Source of the DNA: DASYDU01 sp050248495
GTDB lineage: Bacteria > Planctomycetota > Planctomycetia > Pirellulales > Lacipirellulaceae
Direction of reading: 5' to 3'
DNA: 64,000 bases
Assembly: GCA_050248495.1 (NCBI GenBank)
Contig: JBFWSG010000027.1
Coordinates: forward strand, 7,346 to 71,345
Position 1 is the stretch's first letter; each line of letters begins with the position of its first letter. Shown here one piece after another: positions 1-7,559 of this stretch. The notes beneath the pieces were generated by a model. It was not told the origin of the DNA. It made no database searches and saw only the letters and a list, made by a program, of their open reading frames with translations. A program made the position numbers and the translations under genes.

Positions 1-1
1 G

Positions 2-463
2 TTCTTTCAGACTGCGACCGACGCCTGCCAGCAGTTGGGCCGCCGAGGCATTCTGCTCACGAAGTACGCCGACCAACTGCCGGCGAAATTGCCGCCGACG
101 GTCCGCCATTTCGGCTTCGTGCCGCTGAGCCGGCTTTTGCCGCGGACGGCGGCGCTCGTCCATCATGGCGGCATCGGCACCTGCGCGCAAGGACTGGCCG
201 CAGGCGTGCCGCAGCTTGTCCGGCCGATGGCCTTCGATCAGTTTGACAACTCGCGCCGGCTGGTGCGCTTGGGCGTGGGCGAGGAGATTTCCGTGAAGGC
301 GTTTCGCACGCCCGCCGTCGCCGCGGCACTCGATCGGCTCCTGTCGTCGCCCACTGTTGCGGCCAACTGCCGCACGCTTGCCGAGCGCTGCGACGGCCCG
401 GCGTCGCTCACGGCCGCATGTGTCGCGTTGGAAGAGCTGCTTCCTGTCGCGATGGCGCGCTAG
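2..463 (+). CDS. Glycosyltransferase C-terminal part (UDP-glycosyltransferase/MGT-like), truncated by the window edge
   Basis: The reading frame is open from the first bases of the window and ends at the TAG at 461-463, so only the last ~153 residues are visible. They carry the nucleotide-sugar binding signature of GT1/MGT-type enzymes: FGFVPLSRLLP, then HHGGIGT, then GVPQLVRPMAFDQFDN. Such enzymes move a sugar from a UDP- or TDP-sugar to a lipid or small acceptor. The acceptor cannot be read from this fragment. The internal ATG at 35 is not the real start because the homology continues upstream. Family membership is fairly sure; the substrate is unknown. Confidence 0.85.
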   Translation, partial: FFQTATDACQQLGRRGILLTKYADQLPAKLPPTVRHFGFVPLSRLLPRTAALVHHGGIGTCAQGLAAGVPQLVRPMAFDQFDNSRRLVRLGVGEEISVKAFRTPAVAAALDRLLSSPTVAANCRTLAERCDGPASLTAACVALEELLPVAMAR

Positions 464-547
464 GCGGTAGAATCTGCATGTTCGCCGCGACGTAGAATTG
501 CAGTACCCCAGCAGGACTGCAGTCATTTTTCAGAAAGGAGCCCAGCC

Positions 548-1093
548 ATGACACACGATCGACCCTTGGCCGACCTCCGTTTCTTGATGTTCGTGGGCGA
601 CGAATACGAAGACCTCGAAGTGTGGTATCCGAAGTTGCGGCTCATCGAGGCCGGCGCGCATGTCACGGTCGCCGGCCCGAAGGGTGACACGGTGTACCGG
701 GGCAAGCACGGTTACCCGTGCCGCGCTGATGCCCCGATCGAGCTGATGGAAGAGGCGGATTTTCAGGGCGTGATCCTGCCTGGCGGCTGGATGCCCGACA
801 AGCTCCGTCGCGACGCCAAGGTGAAGGAGCTGGTCCGCGGTTTCGCCAAGCATGGCAAGCTGGTTGCCGCGATCTGCCACGGCGGCTGGATCGCAATCTC
901 GGCGGGCGTCTACAAGGGCGTGCGCGTAACGGGGTCCGTTGGCATCAAGGACGACCTCGTCAACGCGGGCGCGATCTGGGAAGACGCGCCGGTCGTGGTG
1001 GATCGCCACTTCGTGAGCAGCCGTAAGCCGGATGACCTGCCCAAATTCTGCCGCGCGATCATCGAGGTGGTGAGCGGCGTCGCGGTGGAGTGA
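548..1093 (+). CDS. DJ-1/PfpI family protein (class I glutamine amidotransferase-like)
   Basis: 181 residues, the usual length for single-domain PfpI/YhbO-type proteins. The start is the ATG at 548, preceded by AGAAAGGAG. The nucleophile elbow is AAICHGGW, with the reactive Cys followed by His, as in PfpI. The early acidic residues in DEYEDLEVWYP fit the Glu that activates this Cys. Family members act as intracellular peptidases, deglycases or stress-protective hydrolases, and sequence alone does not separate these roles. Two TAGAAT hexamers lie upstream near 468 and 496, resembling the -10 boxes seen elsewhere in the window, but no convincing -35 pairs with them. The gene faces the TPR lipoprotein gene, with a palindromic repeat in the 94-bp gap. 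Confidence 0.88.
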   Translation: MTHDRPLADLRFLMFVGDEYEDLEVWYPKLRLIEAGAHVTVAGPKGDTVYRGKHGYPCRADAPIELMEEADFQGVILPGGWMPDKLRRDAKVKELVRGFAKHGKLVAAICHGGWIAISAGVYKGVRVTGSVGIKDDLVNAGAIWEDAPVVVDRHFVSSRKPDDLPKFCRAIIEVVSGVAVE

Positions 1094-1119
1094 GCGGTTC
1101 GCAAATTCAGATCGCGCGG

Positions 1120-1186
1120 CAAGATGCCGCGGCTATATAGCCCGGCCGTCCCGGCCGGTTTAAAGAAGGTCGGCCGTCCCGGCCAG
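1120..1186. repeat. REP-like palindromic intergenic repeat (GGCTATATAGCC core), copy 1
   Basis: Lies between two convergent genes. Its core is the perfect palindrome GGCTATATAGCC, flanked by GGCCGTCCCGGCC-type arms that occur twice, near 1142 and 1170. The reverse complement matches 5521-5571, which has the same core and the same flanks with a few substitutions. Confidence 0.7.
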
Positions 1187-1187
1187 C

Positions 1188-1964
1188 TTAATATCGGACC
1201 GGCGGCGCCCAACCGTTCGCCGTCCGCGGATCGGCCGACGGCGTCGGCGGCACCGCGGCAACCACGGGATTCGCCGCAGCCTGCAACTGCGCCACGCGCG
1301 CCGCGACTTCCGGTTGGAAGCGATTCACCGCGAGCGAGCGCTGATAGTCCGACAGAGCTTGGGCGTAGTTGCCCGATTGATCTCGCAGGCGGCCCAGCGC
1401 CGTGAGAGCTCGCGCGTTGTTCGGATCGACCGTGAGCGCTTCGACCAGCTGTGTCTTGGCTTGTTCGGTCTGGCCTGTCTCTTCGAGCAACCGGGCGAGC
1501 TCGATCTTCGGCTCGGCGGATTTCGGATTTGCCGCGGCCCAGCTGTTGAGCAGGCGGAAGGCTTCGGCCTGGCGACCGGTTTCGTTCAAGAGCACGGCCA
1601 GGCCGCGATGGGCGTCGGCGTGGTTCGGGTCGCGCTCCAGGCACTGGTTGTAGAGGATTTCGGCTTGCTGCAGGTCGGCGGGCCGGTTGTAGAGGGTGCC
1701 GGTTTGTTGCAGCGAAGCGGCGAGGTTGTAGTAACCCTCGGGCGACGTCGGGTCCTGGGAGATCGCCTGTTGGAATCGCTCGGACGCCTGCTGGTAGTTG
1801 CCCTGGCTGTAGAGCCGCACGCCTTCGACGTTGGCGGCTTGCGAGGCCATGCTGCTGCAGCCACTCGCCGTCACCAAACCATAGATGGCCACGCAGAGAG
1901 CGATCCAGGCCTGCACGAGGGCGGCTCCGGACGGTCTGGCAGTGGATGGCGATCGGCTCGTCAC
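1188..1964 (-). CDS. TPR-repeat lipoprotein
   Basis: 258 residues from a GTG at 1962-1964, chosen because GGGAGG sits 8 bases upstream. The longer open frame to 2129 has no signal-like N-terminus. From this start there is a hydrophobic segment (ALVQAWIALCVAIYGLV) followed by the lipobox TASGC, with Cys36 as the predicted lipidated residue. About five tetratricopeptide units follow, for example GNYQQASERFQQAISQDP and GNYAQALSDYQRSLAVN. The tail is Ala/Pro rich. It is probably an envelope-anchored protein-protein interaction scaffold; no partner is evident. It is divergent from the next gene. Confidence 0.82.
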   Translation of the reverse strand: MTSRSPSTARPSGAALVQAWIALCVAIYGLVTASGCSSMASQAANVEGVRLYSQGNYQQASERFQQAISQDPTSPEGYYNLAASLQQTGTLYNRPADLQQAEILYNQCLERDPNHADAHRGLAVLLNETGRQAEAFRLLNSWAAANPKSAEPKIELARLLEETGQTEQAKTQLVEALTVDPNNARALTALGRLRDQSGNYAQALSDYQRSLAVNRFQPEVAARVAQLQAAANPVVAAVPPTPSADPRTANGWAPPVRY

Positions 1965-2356
1965 GCTTGGGGCCTCCCAGCTCGTGCCGTCGGAAAATAA
2001 CGAAGCGGCACGATCGGAAAAGGGTTCCGGTTGCTCGCCCCGGAACGATTTGGGCGGCGGACAATAGCAGGACGCGCAGGGCCCAACAAGCGGGAATTCT
2101 GTCGCACAAGCGGGTGCCAGGGCCACCAAACCGTTGCGAACCGACCGACTGCGCCGACCGCGGGCGTCTGGCGGCCGGCGGGCAGGAATCTTTGCTGAAG
2201 CCCGAAAAACCGGACAAACCGCACTATTTCCGCAAATCGCCCAGTTTTCTTGATTGTTTTACTTTTCCAGGCGTCCGCTCCGATGCTAGCAACTATCCCC
2301 AGGCCATATTCCCTATGGCGCATTCCCCCAACTCGGGCTTAGAGGAGACGCAAGCG
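1965..2356. other. Divergent intergenic region (392 bp)
   Basis: Separates the TPR lipoprotein (minus) from the conserved planctomycete protein (plus). Both ribosome binding sites lie at its ends (GGGAGG for the minus gene, GAGGAG at 2342-2347 for the plus gene). I saw no convincing paired -35/-10 boxes and no additional gene. Confidence 0.5.
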
Positions 2357-2878
2357 GTGGCGAAAACCAAGACCTCAACCAAGACCAAGATCTCGGCCCG
2401 TGGGACGGGCAAAGTGGCCTCGCGGAAAGCCAAGGGCTCGTCGCCGAAGTCGAGCAGCAAGAACTCGACGGGCGGCAAGAACTCGACCGGCGAAAAGGAA
2501 GTGACGATCGACCGCCGCCGCGGACCCCGCCGCGAAGAGGAGCAGGAAGCCGCCAAACCGGCCGCGCCGCCCGTGAAGCTCGAACGCCGGGCCAAGGTGA
2601 ATCGCCGCCGGCAGATCGACCCGACGACCTGCGAGCGCGACTACACCGACGCGGAAGTCGAGTTCATGAACGCGCTGGACGACTACAAGCGCAAAAGCGG
2701 CCGGATGTTCCCGACCTGCAGCGAGGTGCTGGAAGTGGTGCGTTCGCTGGGCTACGTGCAGCTTTCACCCACGGAGCTCGCCACCCACACGCCGGCCGCG
2801 ACTTTGGAAGTTGCCGCCGTGGCCGTCACGGCGGATGGCGAGGAGGAGTTCGAGTCGGAGAACGACTGGCAACAATAG
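2357..2878 (+). CDS. Conserved planctomycete hypothetical protein with basic Lys/Ser-rich N-terminus
   Basis: 173 residues from a GTG at 2357, supported by GAGGAG nine bases upstream. An in-frame ATG at 2315 is the alternative. Residues 1 to ~60 are low-complexity and strongly basic (Lys, Ser, Thr, Gly), followed by an Arg-rich stretch. The folded part is about residues 85-140, with CERDYTDAEVEFMNALDDY and FPTCSEVLEVVRSLGY. The second motif reads like a small helical, possibly DNA-facing domain. I recognise it as a family conserved in planctomycetes but know of no assigned function. The tail is acidic. Confidence 0.7.
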   Translation: MAKTKTSTKTKISARGTGKVASRKAKGSSPKSSSKNSTGGKNSTGEKEVTIDRRRGPRREEEQEAAKPAAPPVKLERRAKVNRRRQIDPTTCERDYTDAEVEFMNALDDYKRKSGRMFPTCSEVLEVVRSLGYVQLSPTELATHTPAATLEVAAVAVTADGEEEFESENDWQQ

Positions 2879-3031
2879 CCAGCCGACGCGAGCCGCAACG
2901 AACACCGCCGCCCTGGGTCGTCACGACCACACGCACGCAAACAGGGCGCGCGAACAGGGCTTGCGAACTTTGGCCGCGATTGTGCGCGACGCATGTTGCG
3001 AGCAACGCGGCCAATTTTATTGGCGGGCGCG

Positions 3032-3286
3032 CTAATCCTGCACTTCGTCGATCAGGTCGCGGAGCTCGTCGACGGAGACGTCGGCCAGCTGCTGGCCGCG
3101 CTCGTCGAGCCGCTCGTTGACTTTGATGATCGTCTCGCGCATCAGGAGGTGGGTCTCTTCCGAGCCGCCGGCGAGGAGGAAATTCTTGCCGCGGGTGATG
3201 CGCTTATGACCGTCGGCGGCGTCGAATGCCAGGCCCAACAGGCCGGCCACGCGCCGTTCTTCTTCAGGGAGGCGATTTGCGGACAT
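3032..3286 (-). CDS. Small conserved hypothetical protein
   Basis: 84 residues when started at the ATG at 3284-3286 (MSANRLPEEERRVAGLLGL). The open frame extends upstream, but those residues look like translated non-coding sequence. The protein is charged and mostly helical, with a long C-terminal helix (MRETIIKVNERLDERGQQLAD). There is no signal peptide, membrane segment or metal motif. It lies 112 bp downstream of the FHA gene on the same strand and may be co-transcribed with it. Function unknown. Confidence 0.55.
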   Translation of the reverse strand: MSANRLPEEERRVAGLLGLAFDAADGHKRITRGKNFLLAGGSEETHLLMRETIIKVNERLDERGQQLADVSVDELRDLIDEVQD

Positions 3287-3398
3287 CGAGTGTACTTGCT
3301 GCAAAGGTGGGAACGAACGGCTCGTCGTCGCACCGGCATGGCGCGATCGAGCGGTTGGATTGGAATCGTACACACGCGGGCCGCGCGAGGATAGTAAG

Positions 3399-4217
3399 CT
3401 AGCGGCGGCGGGTCATTTCCCGCAAGATGTCGGCGGCCGCCTCGCGGCTGTCTTTGGTGAGTTCGGAGGGTCGTGGCGGCAATTTGCCGGGTGCCTTTTT
3501 TCCAGCGCCTTTCTTCTTGAAGAAGCCCCAACCGCCCGATTTGGTCGCGCTCTCGTCGCCCGCTTTCGAGTCGCCGTTCGTCAGGACTTCTTCGTCGGTC
3601 GCCTCAGCTTCCGGCTCGGCGCCGGCCGCGGTCGTTTCGGCGGGAGCGCCGCGTTTGATGGCGGTGGTCTCTTCCAGGCTCAAAGTTTGGGTCTCGCGCA
3701 TCGCATCGCCGCCCCCTTCGAGGCCCAACAGCCAGCGCGAGATGTCGTCCTCCGACGTGGAGCCATTGGCCTGCTTTACGGCCCGCTCGACCACGTCTGA
3801 AACGTCCTTCACCGGCGGCTGCTTACCGCGCTTAACGTCGGCCGTGCCGACTTCGGTCTCATCCGCCACGGCAGCGGGTTTTGCCGGGGCGGCCGGCTTC
3901 GGCGCCTTGGAGCCCTCGGCCGCGGCCACCTGTTCGACGCGGAAGTGGAGCGGACCGACGCGGATCTCGTCGCCCACCTTGAGCGCAGTCGGCTCGGCCA
4001 CGGCGCTGTCGTTGAGGAAGGTGCCGTTGCGGCTTCCCAAATCACGCACGAGCCACGCATCGTCTTTGCGCACGATGGCACAATGACGGCGGCTAATCGC
4101 CGAACTGCCGGCGCGGAGTGTGCATTCGCTCGCTCTCCCGATGATGAACTTGTCTTTCTTCAGCGGGATTTGCGTGCCTTCCTTCGCACCGGCCAGCACT
4201 ATGAGTTTCAGGTCCAT
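3399..4217 (-). CDS. FHA-domain protein
   Basis: 272 residues. Residues ~1-98 form a forkhead-associated domain with its phosphothreonine-binding landmarks: IIGR, SSAISRRHC and GSRNGTFLND. FHA domains bind phosphothreonine peptides, usually downstream of Ser/Thr kinases. After residue ~105 the chain is Ala/Pro/Lys-rich and low-complexity. It includes TQTLSLEETTAIKRG, a Thr-rich stretch that could itself be phosphorylated, and ends in a basic segment (PSELTKDSREAAADILREMTRRR region). There are no membrane spans. It is probably a cytoplasmic adaptor in kinase signalling; no kinase gene is in the window. Confidence 0.87.
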   Translation of the reverse strand: MDLKLIVLAGAKEGTQIPLKKDKFIIGRASECTLRAGSSAISRRHCAIVRKDDAWLVRDLGSRNGTFLNDSAVAEPTALKVGDEIRVGPLHFRVEQVAAAEGSKAPKPAAPAKPAAVADETEVGTADVKRGKQPPVKDVSDVVERAVKQANGSTSEDDISRWLLGLEGGGDAMRETQTLSLEETTAIKRGAPAETTAAGAEPEAEATDEEVLTNGDSKAGDESATKSGGWGFFKKKGAGKKAPGKLPPRPSELTKDSREAAADILREMTRRR

Positions 4218-4682
4218 GTTCGCCCAGCCTTGTTCCGCGATTCAAAAAACCAAATCGACAAAGACGTCCAAACCGCGCGGAACCAAAGCCACGACAACGG
4301 TCTCAACCACGGCACGAAAATTTCCAGTGCCAAGGGATAAGGATAATGATGGCGAGACCGCGCCAGCGACGAGTCGCTACCTAAATGATATACACCCCCC
4401 ATATCCGAAAGCATCAAAATTTGACGCCGTATTGTAGTTTCTTGAACCAAGGCGTGTACCCCCCATTCTAGAGGTACGAATTCTCGTCGTCAGGCGATTT
4501 CAAATTCTTGCGCAAATTCAACATTTGGCCGTCCCGGAACATTAAAACCGCACTGCGACGGTCCGTTCCGGCTGCTCGCCGGCCCCTTGGCCGAAAACGG
4601 CAGTCGCCGCCCGGGGCAGCAGGCCGCCCGTTTGCCAATCGCCCAGTTCCTTTGTCGGACACCTGCGGGGAGCGACTTTGAC
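4218..4682. other. Intergenic region (465 bp) with no supported gene
   Basis: Lies upstream of the FHA gene and downstream of the octanoyltransferase gene, both on the minus strand. It is more AT-rich than its surroundings. CACCCCCCAT (near 4393) and TACCCCCCAT (near 4457) look like a short direct repeat. Read on the minus strand, TTGATG followed 18-19 bases later by GTATAT/TATATC is a weak promoter candidate for the FHA gene. The small open frames here look non-coding. Confidence 0.4.
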
Positions 4683-5489
4683 CTAACGGCGTGCCGTCCA
4701 GGATCGGGACGAATACTTGTTCCGTTCTATTTCACGGGCCGCGTCGTGGACCGCCACGGGCAGCTCCGCTGGCTGCAATTCCAAGCCGAACGCACCGCTC
4801 GATTGTCGCACCACGCCGGCAATCAGCGTATCCAACGGGAGCATCACGCCAGTCAACTCTTGCCAACCTGCAAGTTCGGGGGCGGCTGGCGAAGTGGAGA
4901 CCAGCAAACTGCCGTGCTGCAGAATCGCGCCCCGATGACGCCGCTGGGCGCTACCCAAAATCTTATACGCCTGCGGCGCAGAATTTGTTGCAGCGATTTT
5001 TCTTGACTCCAAGAGCAGATCGCCACACGCGCGCCGCTGGAAACAAAGGAAGGGTTCCTCGCTCGGCGCGAGTTTTGAATCGATGCCGTTGAGCGCGAGT
5101 CGCCAGGACTCGGCTGCTGCCGCGGAGAGTTGCGGCTCGAGCACGGCAATGAACACTTTATGCACCGCGTTGTAAAGCACCGTGGCGTCGCGGCCGAGCC
5201 GATGGCCGGGCGGGAGTGTGAGACTGTAGGTGAGCTCGCGGTCGTGGAGGATCGCGCCGCCGCCGCTCTGACGCCGGACGACGGCACACTCGCGGCTCGC
5301 AGCGTGGGAGGTGCGGTCGTTGTAGCGTTGGAAGTAGCCCAACGACAGCGTCGGCTCGTTCCATTGGTACAGACGTAGCGTGGCGTCGCTCCCGGCGACG
5401 GCCGCTTCGAGCAGCGCCTCGTCGACGGCCATGTTCCACGGCCCCGAGGCGGGCTCGTCGACGATCAGGCGGAAATTGGCGTGGGACAT
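4683..5489 (-). CDS. Octanoyl/lipoyl transferase, LipM/LplA-like (BPL_LplA_LipB fold)
   Basis: 268 residues from the ATG at 5487-5489 (MSHANFRLIVDEPASGPWNMA). Features match the lipoate ligase/octanoyltransferase superfamily: MAVDEALLE, LGYFQRY, RRQSGGGAILHD, and the acyl-binding KILGSAQRR...GAILQHGSLL. Cys149 in PFLCFQRR sits where LipM-type octanoyltransferases have their acyl-carrying Cys, which favours transfer from octanoyl-ACP over ATP-dependent ligation. As the last gene of the glycine cleavage cluster it most likely modifies the Lys of GcvH. Oddity: residues ~163-176 (RKIAATNSAPQAYK) look like an insertion that duplicates the KI before the conserved GSAQRR loop. Confidence 0.82.
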   Translation of the reverse strand: MSHANFRLIVDEPASGPWNMAVDEALLEAAVAGSDATLRLYQWNEPTLSLGYFQRYNDRTSHAASRECAVVRRQSGGGAILHDRELTYSLTLPPGHRLGRDATVLYNAVHKVFIAVLEPQLSAAAAESWRLALNGIDSKLAPSEEPFLCFQRRACGDLLLESRKIAATNSAPQAYKILGSAQRRHRGAILQHGSLLVSTSPAAPELAGWQELTGVMLPLDTLIAGVVRQSSGAFGLELQPAELPVAVHDAAREIERNKYSSRSWTARR

Positions 5490-5520
5490 CTCGGTGCGAT
5501 GATCGCGAATTGCACGGCGG

Positions 5521-5571
5521 TTCCCCGGCCAGGATGGCCGGGCTATATAGCCTCGGCATCCTGCCGAGTGT
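5521..5571. repeat. REP-like palindromic intergenic repeat (GGCTATATAGCC core), copy 2
   Basis: Sits between the octanoyltransferase and gcvPB. The arms GGCCAGGATGGCC and CGGCATCCTGCCG flank the core at 5541-5552. It is an inverted copy, with a few mismatches, of 1120-1186. Confidence 0.7.
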
Positions 5572-5610
5572 AATGGCGACGCGGCATCCCTCTGCGGTTG
5601 AAACCAGTTT

Positions 5611-7062
5611 TCACTCCGGCCAGACGAGAACCGGCTGTCGTGCGGCAGCGACTTCGTCCGGGCGGCTGATGGGCGTCGTGTGGGGCGCATCGTGCAACAG
5701 CTCGGCGTCTTCCTCGGTGACGCGGAACAATGTTTCGGCGAAGGCGTCGAGCGTTTGTTTGCTCTCGGTCTCGGTCGGCTCGACCATGATCGATTCCTTC
5801 ACTGTGAGCGGGAAGTAGACCGTCGGGGCGTGAAATCCATAGTCCAGGAGCCGCTTGGCGAGGTCCATCGCCGAGACGCCTTTGTCGGCTTTGAGCTTCG
5901 AAGCCGAGGCGACGAACTCGTGCATGCAGCGGTCGCCCTGCGGCACGGGGAGAAAATGCTTCACGCGGCTAAGCAAGTAGTTGGCGTTGAGCACCGCGTT
6001 CTCGCTCACGCGGCGGAGGCCGTCGGGGCCATGCGTGCGGATGTACGAATAGGCCCGCACGAGCACGCCAGTGTTGCCGAAGAAGGCCCGCACGCGACCG
6101 ATGGATTTGGGACGCTCATAGTTCAACTTGTAGCGCTCGCCATCTTTCACCACTACTGGCGCAGGCAAATATGCTCCCAACTTCTCGATCACGCAGATCG
6201 GGCCCGCGCCCGGGCCGCCGCCGCCGTGGGGGCCGCTGAAGGTCTTGTGCGGGTTGTAGTGCTGCATGTCGGCGCCGAAGTCGCCGGGGCGGGCGATGCC
6301 GAGGATCGCGTTCATGTTCGCGCCGTCGAGGTAGACCAGCCCGCCGCGGGCGTGCACCGCGTCGGCGATCTCGCGCATGTTCGGCTCGAACACGCCGACC
6401 GTGTTCGGGTTGGTGATCATGAACACGGCGATCTGGTCATCCAGCTTGGCCCGCAGGTCGTCCATGTCGACCGCGCCGCTGGTGAGCGTCTTGACGGTGA
6501 CCGACTCGAAGCCGGCCATGGTGGCGCTCGCGGGATTCGTGCCGTGGGCGCTGTCGGGCGAGAGTACTTTGGTTCGCTTCTCACCGATGTCGCGGAAGTA
6601 TGCGGCCGCGACCAAGAGTGCCGTCAGCTCGCCGTGGGCGCCGGCGGCCGGTTGCAGCGAGCAGACGTCGAGGCCCGAGATTTCCTGCAAATACTCCTGC
6701 AGCTCGAAGAGCAGCTGCAGCATGCCCTGGATCGATTCCTCGGGCTGATGCGGATGGAGATCGGCGAAGCCCGGCATCCGCGCGAAGCGTTCGTTCCGCT
6801 TCGGATTGTACTTCATCGTGCAGGAACCGAGCGGATAGAAGTGCGTATCGACGCTCATGTTGAGCTGGGAGAGGTTGGCGAAGTGGCGGACGACTTGCGG
6901 CTCGGAAAGTTCGGGGAGGGCCGGGGGCAGTTCGGCGAGCGCACTCTTGGGCAAGAGGTCCGTCACCGCCCGCTCGGGCACGTCGCACTTCGGCAGACGG
7001 TGCGCGCGGCAGCCTTTATCGGAGAGTTCAAACAGCAATTTGGTGTCGCGGCTATTTCGCAT
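5611..7062 (-). CDS. gcvPB: Glycine dehydrogenase (decarboxylating) subunit 2
   Basis: 483 residues, typical for the C-terminal half of the split, PLP-dependent P-protein. With GcvPA it decarboxylates glycine and passes the aminomethyl group to lipoylated GcvH in the cytoplasm. Motifs seen: SVDTHFYPLGSCTMKYNPK near the N-terminus, SAHGTNPASA, DGANMNAILG, and the PLP-lysine region HYNPHKTFSGPHGGGGPG. The C-terminal VYFPLTVKESIMVEPTETE is also characteristic. It follows gcvPA, with a small unknown gene between them, and precedes the octanoyltransferase. The start at 7062 has no clear Shine-Dalgarno sequence. Confidence 0.96.
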   Translation of the reverse strand: MRNSRDTKLLFELSDKGCRAHRLPKCDVPERAVTDLLPKSALAELPPALPELSEPQVVRHFANLSQLNMSVDTHFYPLGSCTMKYNPKRNERFARMPGFADLHPHQPEESIQGMLQLLFELQEYLQEISGLDVCSLQPAAGAHGELTALLVAAAYFRDIGEKRTKVLSPDSAHGTNPASATMAGFESVTVKTLTSGAVDMDDLRAKLDDQIAVFMITNPNTVGVFEPNMREIADAVHARGGLVYLDGANMNAILGIARPGDFGADMQHYNPHKTFSGPHGGGGPGAGPICVIEKLGAYLPAPVVVKDGERYKLNYERPKSIGRVRAFFGNTGVLVRAYSYIRTHGPDGLRRVSENAVLNANYLLSRVKHFLPVPQGDRCMHEFVASASKLKADKGVSAMDLAKRLLDYGFHAPTVYFPLTVKESIMVEPTETESKQTLDAFAETLFRVTEEDAELLHDAPHTTPISRPDEVAAARQPVLVWPE

Positions 7063-7107
7063 GAAATATGTCTAAGATGCGCCTTGAGATTTTGGATCTA
7101 GAACTTC

Positions 7108-7494
7108 TTACTCACTCTCGGATGCCTTGGCGTAGTTTTGGAATTGTTCCTTGGAAAAGATATAGAAGGAGGTCACCTCTTCCCATGCGACGCCAACCTC
7201 CGCTCCCTTTCGCCAATCATTTAATTCATGGGGGTTTGGATACGCAGTGCCAATGACAAAGATTCGTCCTCCGATATTCGCCATTCTTGCGTTTTCGATC
7301 ACTTCCGAGTCGTTCTTCTGTTCCAGTGCATTTGATCGGTCAACGAGCAAAAGGATGATTTTTCCCGTAAAGTCGATCGGTGAGGTTTCAGGCGCCTCCG
7401 GAATGTCTGCAGCTACTGCGATAAGAGACCCAATCGATATGACACCGAGTGTAGTCAAAGCGAAAAGGCGTTGTGCAAACCCAGTATTGGACAT
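7108..7494 (-). CDS. Small exported protein of unknown function inside the gcv operon
   Basis: 128 residues with a clear signal peptide (RLFALTTLGVISIGSLIAVAA, cleavage near AVAAD at about residue 29). The mature part contains FTGKIILLLVDRSN, which reads like a beta-strand followed by an acidic loop, then an alpha/beta stretch ending in EEVTSFYIFSKEQFQNYAK. I do not recognise the family. It is more AT-rich than the flanking gcv genes and splits gcvPA from gcvPB (45-66 bp gaps). That suggests later insertion, or a lineage-specific partner. An extracytoplasmic product in a cytoplasmic pathway operon is unexpected. Confidence 0.65.
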   Translation of the reverse strand: MSNTGFAQRLFALTTLGVISIGSLIAVAADIPEAPETSPIDFTGKIILLLVDRSNALEQKNDSEVIENARMANIGGRIFVIGTAYPNPHELNDWRKGAEVGVAWEEVTSFYIFSKEQFQNYAKASESE

Positions 7495-7559
7495 GGACTA
7501 CCCCCAAATTCGCAAAGATTCTTGAGCAGGTGTGTGATCAGGCTGTATCAAATAATGCG

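Noticed and set aside
5680..7101. 473-codon open frame on the plus strand
   Set aside because: Antisense to gcvPB; Arg/His/Gly-rich translation with no family motifs. A codon-bias shadow of a high-GC gene.
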